A stretch of DNA of 22,235 bases from CAZUZD01 sp964624465 (GCA_964624465.1 CAZUZD010000075.1:1-22235); one strand, 5' to 3'. Counted from the stretch's first letter, positions 1-8,086 are shown. A program made the numbers and translations. The notes: generated from the sequence alone by a model not told the origin.

Positions 1-340
1 GGACCAGCTCGGGGTCCTTCACGGCCGTCGAGTTGATCGAGACCTTGTCGGCCCCGGCGTTCAGCAGCGCCCGGATGTCGTCCAGGGTGCGGATCCCGCC
101 GCCGACCGTGAGCGGCATGAAGCAGACCTCGGCCGTCCGCGAGACGACGTCGAGCATGATCGCTCGGTCCTCGTGGCTGGCTGTGATGTCGAGGAAGACC
201 AGCTCGTCGGCCCCCTCGGCGTCGTAGCGCGCGGCCACCTCGACCGGGTCGCCGGCGTCGCGCAGGTTCACGAAGTTCGTGCCCTTGACGACCCGGCCTC
301 GGTTCACGTCGAGGCAGGGGATGATCCGCTTGGCCAGCAT
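1..340 (-). CDS. hisF: Imidazole glycerol phosphate synthase subunit HisF, N-terminal part (cut by window edge)
   Basis: HisF is the cyclase subunit of imidazole glycerol phosphate synthase in histidine biosynthesis. It uses ammonia from HisH to turn PRFAR into IGP and AICAR in the cytoplasm. The 113 visible residues begin MLAKRIIPCLDVNRGRVVKG, which is the classic HisF start. Asp11, the family's catalytic acid, and Lys19 are in place. The phosphate-binding loop TVGGGIR lies at about residues 78-84, and the partial frame ends at ...STAVKDPELV. The ATG at 338-340 is the only sensible start because the conserved first strand follows at once. No strong Shine-Dalgarno is visible. The C-terminal half of the barrel, including the second catalytic Asp, lies outside the window. 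The family identity is essentially certain. Confidence 0.96.
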   Translation of the reverse strand, partial: MLAKRIIPCLDVNRGRVVKGTNFVNLRDAGDPVEVAARYDAEGADELVFLDITASHEDRAIMLDVVSRTAEVCFMPLTVGGGIRTLDDIRALLNAGADKVSINSTAVKDPELV

Positions 341-504
341 GCCGAGATCCGGTCCGGGACAGGAATGGCGAAAGGCGAGGGGGACGCCCCGCGTCGATCG
401 CGAGACATCCCCCTGAGTTTAGCCCGACCGTCGGCCGATTCCTAGCCGCGCATTCCCGGCGCCGACCCCGGTCGGGTCCGCCGGCTCCCGCGCCATCGCC
501 GCGA

Positions 505-975
505 TCACTTCGACCGCTTCATCACGCAGATCCGGACGTCGTCGCCCGCCTTGGCGGGGTCGAACGACGTCGGCGTGCCGCCCGAGGGGCTGTAGGCCAG
601 CGTCAGGGTGTCCCCCTCCAGCCGGATGATGCCGTTGGCCTTCACCCCGGCGCCGAAGGGGCTCTCGGTGATCTCCAGCTTGATCTCCACCGGGGTCTTG
701 GTGGTGTCCAGGCTGTAGCTGTAGACGAACTTCATGCCGCCGAGCACCTGGGTGAGCGTGTCCTTGGTGAAGGTGCTCTGGAAGTCCTGGTAGTCGTCGG
801 CCCCCTTCTTCGTGTCGCCCTTGGTCACCGAGCGGAACGTCCAGGCGCCGACCAGGGCCTCGGCGTTGAGCGGCTTGGCCGGCGGGTCCTCGGCCAGCGT
901 GGTCAGGGGGACGGCGGCCCCCAGGAAGAGGGTCCCGAGCACGAGCAGCGTCCGTCGCGTCAGCGTCCTGGTCAT
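505..975 (-). CDS. Secreted TIGR03067-domain protein
   Basis: The product is 156 residues. It opens with a twin-arginine-containing basic stretch (RTLTRRT) and a hydrophobic segment to about residue 26, with a likely signal-peptidase site after Ala28 (TTLA|ED). The mature part fits the planctomycete TIGR03067 pattern: an 'LVGAWTFRSV' opening strand, a 'SYSLDTTKTPVEIKLEI' segment where the family has 'y.ldp.k.Pk.IDl', then 'GIIRLEGDTLTLAYSP' and a terminal 'VMKR'. The function of this expanded family is unknown; an exported small beta-barrel is likely. I chose the ATG at 973-975 rather than the in-frame upstream extension to 1251, because the extension lacks typical composition and would bury the signal peptide. 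It lies between hisF and a small unknown gene and shares no obvious pathway with either. Confidence 0.85.
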   Translation of the reverse strand: MTRTLTRRTLLVLGTLFLGAAVPLTTLAEDPPAKPLNAEALVGAWTFRSVTKGDTKKGADDYQDFQSTFTKDTLTQVLGGMKFVYSYSLDTTKTPVEIKLEITESPFGAGVKANGIIRLEGDTLTLAYSPSGGTPTSFDPAKAGDDVRICVMKRSK

Positions 976-1065
976 CGGCCTTGATCTCCCGCACCCCGGT
1001 CGTCGCACCAGCCGTCGTCGCGGCGACGCGGCCCAGCCGGCAAGTGTGGGCGCAGCGGCGACCGA

Positions 1066-1079
1066 AGGCAAGGTTGCCT
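1066..1079. promoter_or_regulatory. Short inverted repeat upstream of the TIGR03067 gene
   Basis: AGGCAA-GG-TTGCCT is a perfect 6-bp inverted repeat with a 2-bp centre. It lies about 90 bp upstream of the TIGR03067 start in a 190-bp gap, beside an A+T-richer patch (GAATATTC near 1096). It could be an operator or chance; no matching promoter boxes are convincing. Confidence 0.18.
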
Positions 1080-1165
1080 CACATGCCGTGACGCTGAATA
1101 TTCGCCCCTGCCGGCGGGACCGATCGAGCCGGCCGATCCCGCCGGCCAGGGGATGCGGGGCGACC

Positions 1166-1519
1166 TCACCAGTAGCGGTGGGCGCTGGCCTGGCGGTCGA
1201 GGGCGTGACGGCTGCCGCGGTGGCGGATATCGCCGATGACGTAGAACTCAACGACGTGCATCTTCACGCCGGTCGGGTCGGCCTGGCGGATCTCGCCGGC
1301 GGTCACCTCCGCCAGGCGGCCGTCGGCCAGGATCAGCTCGTAGTGGACGCCGGGCTCGATCGGGACGGCCTGCGTCGTCTCGAAGTAGCCGTGCCACTCC
1401 TTGCGGCCGGCCGACTTCTCGCGGCAGGCCAGGATGCCATCGACGTTCTCCATGACGGCCTGATTGTCCTTCACGATCCTCGCCGCCCGGAAATGCTCCA
1501 TGTGCGACTGGCGCGACAT
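1166..1519 (-). CDS. Small conserved-looking protein of unknown function
   Basis: The product is about 117 residues, starting MSRQSHMEHFRAARIVKD. I do not recognise the family. The protein is soluble, with no signal peptide or membrane segment. The middle reads like a small beta-sheet domain (EWHGYFETTQAVPIEP, then YELILADGRLAEVTAGEI and KMHVVEFYVIGDI), possibly a ligand- or nucleic-acid-binding fold. The tail is basic and His/Arg-rich (RHRGSRHALDRQASAHRYW). I chose the ATG at 1517-1519 because GGGAGA lies about 8 nt upstream; the frame stays open to 1627, but that part has low-quality composition. It stands alone, 174 bp from the HEAT-repeat gene and 190 bp from the secreted protein gene. 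Confidence 0.6.
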   Translation of the reverse strand: MSRQSHMEHFRAARIVKDNQAVMENVDGILACREKSAGRKEWHGYFETTQAVPIEPGVHYELILADGRLAEVTAGEIRQADPTGVKMHVVEFYVIGDIRHRGSRHALDRQASAHRYW

Positions 1520-1693
1520 CGAGGGGTCTCCCGCTCGGGGACCCGACCAAAACCGGCTGACGCGCACATCCGCGGGGAGTCGCGAAGGGCCGCGCATCCG
1601 GGCCGATCCCCGTTGCGAGTGTATCACCGGCCACGGAACGGGGAAGGGGGGACGTCTGGATTCCGCGGCGGCCCCGATCCGACTCCGGCCGAT

Positions 1694-2407
1694 TCAGCCC
1701 TCGTCCCGGGCGTCGAACCATTCGATCAGGGACAGCGCCCGGGCGGCTTCGGGCCCGCCGTCGAGCGCCACGCCCGCCAGGAACTCCAGCGGCCGGTCGT
1801 CGCCCCGCTCGACGAGCGCCTCGGCCAGGGCGAACCGGAACCCGGCGTGGCCGGCGTCGTGCGTGGGTCGCTCGGCCTCGACCGCGTCCCAGGCGGCGCC
1901 CAGGCGGGCCAGGGCCTCGGGCGGGTCGAGCAGCCAGGTCAGCGCGGCCACGGCAGCCTGGCGACGGTCGGGGTCGTGGCGGGGGCCGAGCCAGTCGAGC
2001 AGCGTGGGCAGAATCGCCCGGTCCTTGCGGCGAGCCAGGGCCAGCGCCGCGGCGTGTGATTGCGCGGGGCGGGGATCACTCAGGCGGTCGCGGAGCCGGT
2101 CGCGGAGCGCGGCCACGAACGGCGGGGCCAGGCGGATGGCCGCCAGCGCCACCGGCTCGGCCGGGTCGTCGAGCCGCTCCAGCAGCAGCGCGGCGGTCTC
2201 CGGTTCGAGCGGTCGCCGGCCCACGGCCAGCTCCAGCGCCGCGACCCGATCCGCAATCCCGGCCGTCGGGTCGCGGACGATCGCAGCCAGCCGGTCGTCG
2301 GGCTCGGCGTCCAGGCGGCGGCGGAGGGCGGCGGCCGGGTCCGCGGCGGTCAGGCCCTCGGCGCGGGCGAGCACGTGCTCCAGCCGTTCGCCGATCGGGT
2401 CGGCCAC
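1694..2407 (-). CDS. HEAT-repeat-like alpha-helical protein
   Basis: The product is 237 residues, nearly all predicted helix, rich in Ala, Leu, Arg and Asp. It is built of repeated helix pairs such as 'DRVAALELAVGRRPLEPETAALLLERLDDPAEPVALAAIRLA' and 'RRQAAVAALTWLLDPPEALARL', which is the HEAT/PBS-lyase repeat style. Such proteins are usually binding scaffolds; no catalytic motif is seen. The start is a GTG at 2405-2407, placed 2 nt after the stop of the upstream helicase gene, so translation is probably coupled (TGA-GC-GTG). The tight linkage suggests it works with the helicase or simply shares its mRNA. Confidence 0.75.
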   Translation of the reverse strand: MADPIGERLEHVLARAEGLTAADPAAALRRRLDAEPDDRLAAIVRDPTAGIADRVAALELAVGRRPLEPETAALLLERLDDPAEPVALAAIRLAPPFVAALRDRLRDRLSDPRPAQSHAAALALARRKDRAILPTLLDWLGPRHDPDRRQAAVAALTWLLDPPEALARLGAAWDAVEAERPTHDAGHAGFRFALAEALVERGDDRPLEFLAGVALDGGPEAARALSLIEWFDARDEG

Positions 2408-2409
2408 GC

Positions 2410-4392
2410 TCAGGCCCTGCTCAGGTCCAGGTTCTCGACCACCCGGGGGCAGTCGGGCAGCGAGGCGAGGAACTGGCGGCCGTAGGGCTTGGTCAGGACG
2501 CGGGGGTCGAGGATCGCGACGACGCCGCGGTCGGCCTTCGAGCGGATCAGCCGGCCGAACCCCTGCTTGAGCTTGATGATCGCCTCGGGCACCTGGAAGT
2601 CGACGAACGGGTTGCCCCCGCGCTTGCGGATCGCCTCCAGCCGGGCCTCCAGCAGCGGGCGATCGGGGACGCTGAAGGGCAGACGGGTGATGATGACGTT
2701 GGAGAGCGCCTCGCCGGGCACGTCGACGCCTTGCCAGAAGCTGGCGGTGCCGAAGATCACGCTGTCGATGTCGGCCTTGAACGCCTCGACCATCTTCGAG
2801 CGCGGCAGGCCGTCGCCCTGGGTGTAGAGGGCGATGTTCCGCTCGGCCAGCCAGGGGGTCAGCGCCCGCGCGGCGGTCTCCATGGCGCGATACGAGGTGA
2901 ACAGGACGAACGCCTTGCCGTGCGTCAGCGCCAGGTAGTGGCGGATGGCCGGGATCGAGAGCCGCTCGAACTCGGCCGGCTGCTCGGAGGGGTCGGGCAG
3001 GTTCCGGGGGACGTGGAGCGTGACCTGGCTGCGGTAGTCGTACGGGCTGCCGAGTTGCAGCGCCTCGGCGCGGGTCAGGCCCACGCGGGCCTTGGCGAAG
3101 CTGAAGGTCGGCGGCGCCCCCACGGCCAGCGTGGCCGAGGTCAGGATGCAGGTCGGCACCCGCTCGAAGAGGTTCCGCCGCAGGGTGGGGCCGACCTCCA
3201 TGGGGGCCCTGGCCAGCGTGACCCGCTTCTTGGGCCGCTCCAGCTCGATCCAGTAGACGGACTCCTCGCCGTCCTGCTGGGCCATCCAGCTCGACAGGCC
3301 GCCGGCCATCGCCTCGCAGCGCTCGGCGGCCGAGGTCAGCTCGATCCGCTGCTCCTCGGCCTCGATGTCCTCGCTCTCCCGCTCGATCGCCGTCGAGAGC
3401 TTCCGCAGCTCCTCGCTGAGCGGATCACCCACCGGGAGCTGGCGCCGCAGCCGGCCGTTGGTCGAGCCCTTGGCGGCCTGCCAGGCGCCCACGGCGTCGA
3501 AGAAGTCGCGGGCCGCCGAGCGGGCCCGGCGGAGCTGCTCGATGGCGCCCGTCAGGCCGTGGTAGGCGAGCAGCCCCTTGCGGGTGCGGTCGTTGTAGAG
3601 CCGGGTCAGCGTGTAGTCGACGCCGACGTTCGTGACCCGCAGCCCCAGGTGCTCGCCGGCCACCTCCTCCAGCGTGTGGGCCTCGTCGAAGACGACGATC
3701 TCGTGCTCGGGCAGGAACCCCGCGCCCGGCGAGGCGCTCCGGATGGCCAGGTCGGTCAGGTACAGGGCGTGGTTGACGACGAGCAGGTTCGCCGACCAGA
3801 CCCGGCGGCGGGCCTTGAAGTAGTGGCAGTCCTTGTGGCGCGGGCACTTGCGGCCCAGGCAGTTGCCGTGCTCGCTGGCGATCGCCTCCCAGACCGCCGG
3901 CGAGGGCCGGAAGTCCAGGTCGGAGCGGCTGCCGTCGTCGGTCTCGGCGGCCCAGGCCTTGATCGCGTTGAGCTGCTCGAAGTCGGCCGGGTCCTGGAAC
4001 GTGGCCCCGGCGCGGGCGTAGGCGGCATCAAGCCGCCGCAGGCTCACGTAATTGGAGCGGCCCTTGACCAGCACGGCCGAGAACTCCTGCGGCATGACCG
4101 CCCGCAGGAACGGGATGTCCTTCAGGAGCAGCTGCTCCTGGAGGCTGATCGTGTGGGTCGAGATGACGACCCGCTTGCCCAGCTCGGCGGCGGCCAGGAT
4201 CGCCGGCACGAGATAGGCGAAGCTCTTGCCGACGCCGGTGCCGGCCTCGACCAGGACGTGGTGGCTCCCCTCGATGGCCGAGGCGACGGCGGCCGCCATG
4301 GCGGCCTGCTCGGGCCTGGCCTCGTACTGCGGCAAGCGCCTGGCGATGGCGCCGCCGGGTCCGAGGATCGGGCTCGGGTCGAGCTGCGGCAT
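2410..4392 (-). CDS. dinG: DinG/YoaA-type ATP-dependent DNA helicase (XPD-like, superfamily 2)
   Basis: The 660-residue protein has the full XPD/DinG layout. Walker A is EAGTGVGKS at residues 49-57, motif Ia is VVISTHTISLQEQL at 75-88, and the DEAH box is VVFDEAHT at 233-240. The C-terminal motor ends with the arginine-finger motif 'QGFGRLIRSKADRGV'. A short cysteine cluster C178-x4-C183-x5-C189 marks the iron-sulfur domain. The fourth, upstream Cys usual in E. coli-type DinG is a Ser here (GRSNYVSLRR, Ser117). The family unwinds damaged or R-loop DNA 5' to 3' during repair. No exonuclease domain is fused, so it is closer to YoaA/E. coli DinG than to the Gram-positive exonuclease form. The gene lies 68 nt after thiSG and 2 nt before the HEAT-repeat gene. 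The family is certain; the exact orthologue is less so. Confidence 0.92.
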   Translation of the reverse strand: MPQLDPSPILGPGGAIARRLPQYEARPEQAAMAAAVASAIEGSHHVLVEAGTGVGKSFAYLVPAILAAAELGKRVVISTHTISLQEQLLLKDIPFLRAVMPQEFSAVLVKGRSNYVSLRRLDAAYARAGATFQDPADFEQLNAIKAWAAETDDGSRSDLDFRPSPAVWEAIASEHGNCLGRKCPRHKDCHYFKARRRVWSANLLVVNHALYLTDLAIRSASPGAGFLPEHEIVVFDEAHTLEEVAGEHLGLRVTNVGVDYTLTRLYNDRTRKGLLAYHGLTGAIEQLRRARSAARDFFDAVGAWQAAKGSTNGRLRRQLPVGDPLSEELRKLSTAIERESEDIEAEEQRIELTSAAERCEAMAGGLSSWMAQQDGEESVYWIELERPKKRVTLARAPMEVGPTLRRNLFERVPTCILTSATLAVGAPPTFSFAKARVGLTRAEALQLGSPYDYRSQVTLHVPRNLPDPSEQPAEFERLSIPAIRHYLALTHGKAFVLFTSYRAMETAARALTPWLAERNIALYTQGDGLPRSKMVEAFKADIDSVIFGTASFWQGVDVPGEALSNVIITRLPFSVPDRPLLEARLEAIRKRGGNPFVDFQVPEAIIKLKQGFGRLIRSKADRGVVAILDPRVLTKPYGRQFLASLPDCPRVVENLDLSRA

Positions 4393-4460
4393 CCGGCCGT
4401 CCGTTCTGGGCAGGCAAGGGCGGGGCGGGGCGAGATGGGGAGCGGGCCGGGGCCATCCGC

Positions 4461-5498
4461 TCAGGAGCGGGCGATCTGACCTTCGGTCGGGCTCGACGCC
4501 GTCGCGTAAAGCTTCTTCGGGATCCGACCGGCGCGGGCCGCCAGCCGGCCGGCCTCGACGGCCAGGCGCATGGCGTGGGCCATCCGCAGCGGGTCGGTGG
4601 CCGAGGCGATGCCCGTGTTCAGCAGCACGCCGTCGCAGCCCAGCTCCATGGCGATCGCCACGTCGCTGGCCGTGCCCACGCCGGCGTCGATGATCACCGG
4701 GTAGTCCGGGTCGTCCCGCTTGAGGTCTTCCAGGATGATCCGGATGTTGTTCGGGTTCAGCACCCCCTGGCCGCTGCCGATCGGGCTGCCGGCCGGCATC
4801 ACGCTGGCGGCGCCGGCCTCCTTCAGGCGGCGGGCCAGGATCGGGTCGTCCGAGGTGTAGACGAGCACCTGGAACCCCTCCTGGACCAGCACCCGCGTCG
4901 ACTCCAGGGTCGCCACCGGGTCGGGCAGCAGGGTCCGGGTGTCGGCCAGGACCTCCAGCTTCACCCAGTCGGCGCCGGGGTTGCCGAGGTTTGTGAGCAG
5001 CTCGCGGCCGAGCCGGGCGTGCCGCAGGGCGTCCTCGGCCGAGAAGCAGCCGGCGGTGTTCGGCAGGATCGTGTACCGGCCCAGGTCCAGGAAGTCGATC
5101 AGGTTCCGGCCCTGCTGGTCCTGGAGCCGCTCGCGACGGACGGCGACCGTGACGACCTCCGAGCCGCTGGCGGCCAGGCAGGTCCGCATCAGCTCCAGGG
5201 TCGTGTACTTGCCGGTGCCGACGAACAGCCGGCTCCGGAAGGTGTGCGCGCCGATCGTCAGCGGCTCCGGGCCCAACTCCCCGCCCGGCTCGACCGGGGC
5301 CCCGCCGCCGACCAAGGTCACGACCTCGAGCGCATCGCCGGGGTGCAGCGTGGTCTCGGCGTGCCGGGCCCGCGGCACCAGCTCGCGGTTGACCTCGACG
5401 GCCACATGCTCGGGCTTGACCGCCATCAGGCGCAACAGGTCGGCAACCGACAGCGGGCCGGGCAATTCGCGCGGCTCGCCGTTCAGGAGGATGGTCAC
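4461..5498 (-). CDS. thiG: ThiS-ThiG fusion: sulfur carrier plus thiazole synthase
   Basis: Residues 1-66 form a ThiS domain (VTILLNGEPREL ... LEVVTLVGGG). A short Pro/Gly-rich linker follows (67-78), then ThiG from about residue 79 (PLTIGAHTFRSRLFVGTGKY) to 345. ThiG makes the thiazole phosphate of thiamine from DXP, dehydroglycine and ThiS-thiocarboxylate. Visible ThiG motifs include VTVAVRR, ILPNTAGCF, the Schiff-base lysine K180 in WVKLEV, and MPAGSPIGSGQG. The GTG at 5496-5498 is preferred because ThiS proteins start a few residues before the 'NG' turn; an in-frame ATG at 5588 would add 30 Pro/Arg-rich residues. The ThiS Gly-Gly is internal, so its carboxylate is not free unless the chain is cut. 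Fused ThiS-ThiG proteins are known in planctomycetes. No TPP riboswitch motif is apparent upstream. Confidence 0.93.
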   Translation of the reverse strand: MTILLNGEPRELPGPLSVADLLRLMAVKPEHVAVEVNRELVPRARHAETTLHPGDALEVVTLVGGGAPVEPGGELGPEPLTIGAHTFRSRLFVGTGKYTTLELMRTCLAASGSEVVTVAVRRERLQDQQGRNLIDFLDLGRYTILPNTAGCFSAEDALRHARLGRELLTNLGNPGADWVKLEVLADTRTLLPDPVATLESTRVLVQEGFQVLVYTSDDPILARRLKEAGAASVMPAGSPIGSGQGVLNPNNIRIILEDLKRDDPDYPVIIDAGVGTASDVAIAMELGCDGVLLNTGIASATDPLRMAHAMRLAVEAGRLAARAGRIPKKLYATASSPTEGQIARS

Positions 5499-5982
5499 GG
5501 GTCGGGAACCCCGGCGGTTGGCGTGCGGTTCAGTCGGTGCGGCCGGCGGCAGGCCCGGTCGGGCCGCCCCCTGGGGACGCCCGTTCATCGTAAGGCCCCC
5601 CGCCCCCGACGACAAGCCGACCGCCCGCCTCGACCCCCACCGGCCCCCACCCCCGTCGGCCGCCGGCGCCCGGAACTTCAGTGTTTTTTGCGGTCCTCTT
5701 GCGATTCGAGTCCTACTGGGTTTAGATAGAGTGCCCATTCAAGGTGGGCCGGTTAGGCAAAATAGGAAGACCTTGTGCTCTGGCGTGGGTCGAGGGGCAA
5801 CAGTCCCGAGGCTCCCGGGTTGGCCGCTGGCGGGCCCGGGGGCGTGGGCGCCCCTTGAGGATGGATCGGGACCGATGTCGGGGCAGGACCCGCGGTGCTC
5901 TTCGGGGAGCCACCGGCGGGGCCGGCGCGCCCGGCCCGGCGGTGGGAACCCGGATCGTCCTCACCATTGAGACGCCCCCACG
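5499..5982. other. Divergent intergenic region between thiSG and the CAP-domain gene
   Basis: This stretch of nearly 500 bp holds no convincing gene. Most is GC-rich, but about 5675-5775 is clearly richer in A+T (runs such as GTTTTTTG and GGCAAAATAGG), as expected for a promoter zone serving the two diverging genes. I saw no riboswitch core motif and no strong hairpin. Open frames through it have poor codon composition. Confidence 0.5.
5699..5727 (+). promoter_or_regulatory. Weak sigma70-like promoter candidate for the CAP-domain gene
   Basis: TTGCGA (5699-5704) and TTAGAT (5722-5727) are separated by 17 bp in the most A+T-rich part of the intergenic region, facing the CAP gene. Matches to consensus are partial (4/6 and 3/6), and the implied leader is about 250 nt, so this is only a candidate. 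Confidence 0.22.
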
Positions 5983-6930
5983 ATGCACAACCCGAGACGG
6001 ACGCGTCGCGCGTTCCGGCCTGCGCCGGAGTCGCTGGATGATCGGACCCTGCCCGCCGCCGGCATCGGAGCCGGCCTGTTCAACGGCCTGCTGGGGATCT
6101 CCGGCACCGAGGCCGGCGACCGGATCAACGTCACGATCGCTGTGACCTCCCGGCCGGGTCGGCCGGTCCAGGGATTCGTGTCGGTCAACGGCGTGAACCG
6201 GTTCCCGATCGGCAGCGTCACCGGGGTCGTGATCCTGGGCCGCGGCGGCGACGATCGGATCTCGGTCCAGAAGGTCGGCGGCAGCAACCTGCCGATCTCG
6301 ATCGACGGCGGCGTGGGGAAGACCTGGGTCAATGGCCGGCTCGTCTCCAACGTGCTGCCGCCGCCGATCGTGACCCCGACCCCGAAACCCACCCCCACCC
6401 CCACCCCCACGCCCACGCCGACTCCGGTTCCCACACCGACGCCCACACCGGTCCCGGCTCCGTCCCCGGCTCCGAGCACCCCCACGCCTACGACCCCGGA
6501 CGGACCGACGGTGCCCTCGGCGGCGATGCTGGCCGTCTGGGCGCAGCGGATCGTGGAACTGACGAACCAGCAGCGGGTGGCCAACGGCCTACCGGCCCTG
6601 ACGCTGAACCTGAAGCTGTCGCAGGCGGCGCAGATCCAGGCCAACCAGATGGCGACCCAGCGCCTGATGCAGCACACGCTGCCCAACGCCGCGTATCCCG
6701 ATCTGGCCAGCCGGGGCGCGGCGGTGGGGTACCAGTACGCCTGGCTCGGGGAAAACCTCGCCTTCAACTTCCCCGATCCGGATAGTCTGATGGCCGGCTG
6801 GATGCAGTCGAGCGGCCACCGCTCGAACATCCTGGACACCGACTTCACCCAGATCGGCGCCGCCGTCGTGTACAGCGCCGAAGGGTTCCCTTACTTCGCC
6901 GCGGTCTTCGGACGGCCGCAGGGCACCTGA
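5983..6930 (+). CDS. Secreted CAP-domain (SCP/PR-1-like) protein with Pro-Thr linker
   Basis: The 315-residue product has three parts. Residues 1-25 carry a basic head and 'ESLDDRTLPA', a version of the planctomycetal 'LEDRTLP' N-terminal motif found on exported or surface proteins instead of a classic signal peptide. Residues 26-127 form a beta-rich domain with one RTX-like turn (LGRGGDDRISV, 85-95). A Pro-Thr repeat linker (131-175) leads to a CAP domain (about 186-311). The CAP domain shows 'VELTNQQRVANGLPAL', His231, 'GENLA' (Glu257), 'SSGHRSNIL' (His279) and 'YFAAVFGRP', so the usual His/Glu pocket is complete. Bacterial CAP proteins are extracellular and mostly uncharacterised; binding of lipids or metal is possible. 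The ATG at 5983 directly precedes the basic head. It is probably cell-envelope bound or secreted and monocistronic. Confidence 0.88.
   Translation: MHNPRRTRRAFRPAPESLDDRTLPAAGIGAGLFNGLLGISGTEAGDRINVTIAVTSRPGRPVQGFVSVNGVNRFPIGSVTGVVILGRGGDDRISVQKVGGSNLPISIDGGVGKTWVNGRLVSNVLPPPIVTPTPKPTPTPTPTPTPTPVPTPTPTPVPAPSPAPSTPTPTTPDGPTVPSAAMLAVWAQRIVELTNQQRVANGLPALTLNLKLSQAAQIQANQMATQRLMQHTLPNAAYPDLASRGAAVGYQYAWLGENLAFNFPDPDSLMAGWMQSSGHRSNILDTDFTQIGAAVVYSAEGFPYFAAVFGRPQGT
6373..6456 (+). repeat. Pro-Thr codon repeat (linker) inside the CAP-domain gene
   Basis: About 28 codons alternate Pro with Thr/Val/Lys, written mostly as CCC/CCG and ACC/ACG, giving a near-tandem ACCCCC hexamer array. It encodes an extended, probably O-glycosylatable or wall-spanning linker between the beta domain and the CAP domain. 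Such arrays change length by slippage. Confidence 0.8.
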
Positions 6931-7054
6931 TCGCCGGGCTCCCTGGGGAACGGGCGGCCGTCCGGTCGGTCGACGTTCTCGGGGGCCAGCGGACCCTGGG
7001 AATCGAGCCTGCGAGGTCGGCTGGCCACCGGGCCCGCACGGAGGTCGTGCCGCG

Positions 7055-7981
7055 ATGATGACGCCGGCGGCGGGAGCGGCCGAGCATCCCCTGGCGGAGT
7101 ACTTCCGCGCCTACGGCCACCAGACGATCTCCCGGTTCGGGGCGCTCTGGATCGACGTGGGCCGGTTCACGCTCTGCACCATCCCGTGCGCCATGCCGGT
7201 CGTGGCCACGCAGGCCGAGATCGACGGCCTGCTCCGCGAATCGGGCCGGATGGTGGCCGTCTTCCAGACCGCCGGCGGCACGGGGGTCCCGAGCCCGAAC
7301 TTCTGGATCCACGACCGCGGTTATTCCGAGGCCAGCCTCCAGCGCCAGTTTCGCCAGCAGGTGCGCCGGGCCCGGGCCCAGGGCGGCGTGGTCCGGGGGG
7401 TGCCCTGGGACGAGCTCCGGCACTGCGGGTTGTCCGTGAACCAGAACACGATGCGGCGCCGGGGGGTCAAGCAGAGCGCCTGCGCGACCCCCGAGGGCTG
7501 GGCGGCCATCTGCACCGCCGCCGACCGGGTGCCGGGCCTGGAGGCGACCGGCTGCTTTCTGGGCGATCTGCTCGCCGGGTTCATCATCTCCTGGACGCAT
7601 GAGGGGCTCTGTCACGGCGTCTCGCTCAACCGCGACGAGCGGTTCAACGCCCAGGGGGCCGGCAACCTGCTGGCCTTCGGGTTCGTGCGCCTGGTGATGG
7701 CCCGGCCCGAGGTCCGGAGCCTGGCCTTCGGGCGCGGCTGGTTCCCGCCCGAGGCGTCGATCGACCGCTTCAAGCGGCATGCGGGCTTCGTCGACGAACC
7801 GATTCCGCTGGCCGTCACGATCCATCCGCGCTGGGCGGGCGTCCTGGGCTCGGGGCTCACGCACGCGTTGCTCCACGGCCTGGACCGCCTGAGCGGCCGT
7901 CGCCTGAACCTGGCGGCCGATCTGGAGGTGCTCCAGGCCGCCGGAGTCACCCGCCTTCCGGACCGGCCGGCCGGTGGTTGA
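7055..7981 (+). CDS. FemAB/GNAT-like acyltransferase next to the bsh genes
   Basis: The 308-residue soluble protein resembles the BioF2-like/FemAB branch of the GNAT fold. It has a first half with 'PNFWIHDRGYSEASLQRQFR' and 'QVRRARAQGGVVRGV', followed by 'LEATGCFLGDLLAGFIISW' where this family contacts the acyl donor. The late motif 'SIDRFKRHAGF' (235-245) corresponds to the family's typical 'l..FK...Gf'. Family members transfer aminoacyl or acyl groups to amines in cell-wall precursors, EPS or small molecules; the substrate here is unknown. Cys residues at 41, 45 and 167 are noticeable. A GGAGG lies 10 nt before the ATG at 7055. The gene is 105 nt ahead of bshB1 in the same direction, so a role in modifying the thiol or its precursors is possible. 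The fold call is moderate and the role is inference. Confidence 0.6.
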   Translation: MMTPAAGAAEHPLAEYFRAYGHQTISRFGALWIDVGRFTLCTIPCAMPVVATQAEIDGLLRESGRMVAVFQTAGGTGVPSPNFWIHDRGYSEASLQRQFRQQVRRARAQGGVVRGVPWDELRHCGLSVNQNTMRRRGVKQSACATPEGWAAICTAADRVPGLEATGCFLGDLLAGFIISWTHEGLCHGVSLNRDERFNAQGAGNLLAFGFVRLVMARPEVRSLAFGRGWFPPEASIDRFKRHAGFVDEPIPLAVTIHPRWAGVLGSGLTHALLHGLDRLSGRRLNLAADLEVLQAAGVTRLPDRPAGG

Positions 7982-8086
7982 CCAATCCGGGTCGCGGTGC
8001 TGACATGAGGGCCGGACGACGCCCTTCCGGATGGGTCACCCTGGTGAGACCCCGGGTGCCCCCGCAGCCTGTCGCGAGCCCCTTCG

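Noticed and set aside
2056..4479. 807-codon open frame on the plus strand opposite the helicase
   Set aside because: It lies antisense to a helicase with all motifs intact, and its translation is low-complexity Arg/Gly/Ala/Pro/Gln; GC-rich DNA keeps such frames open.
5499..5982. TPP riboswitch upstream of thiSG
   Set aside because: Neither the CUGAGA core nor the second conserved TPP aptamer segment is found on the minus strand.
5961..6848. Minus-strand frame encoding a Gly-Val repeat
   Set aside because: It is the antisense of the Pro-Thr linker in the CAP gene; the plus-strand frame has the LEDRTLP-like head and complete CAP motifs.
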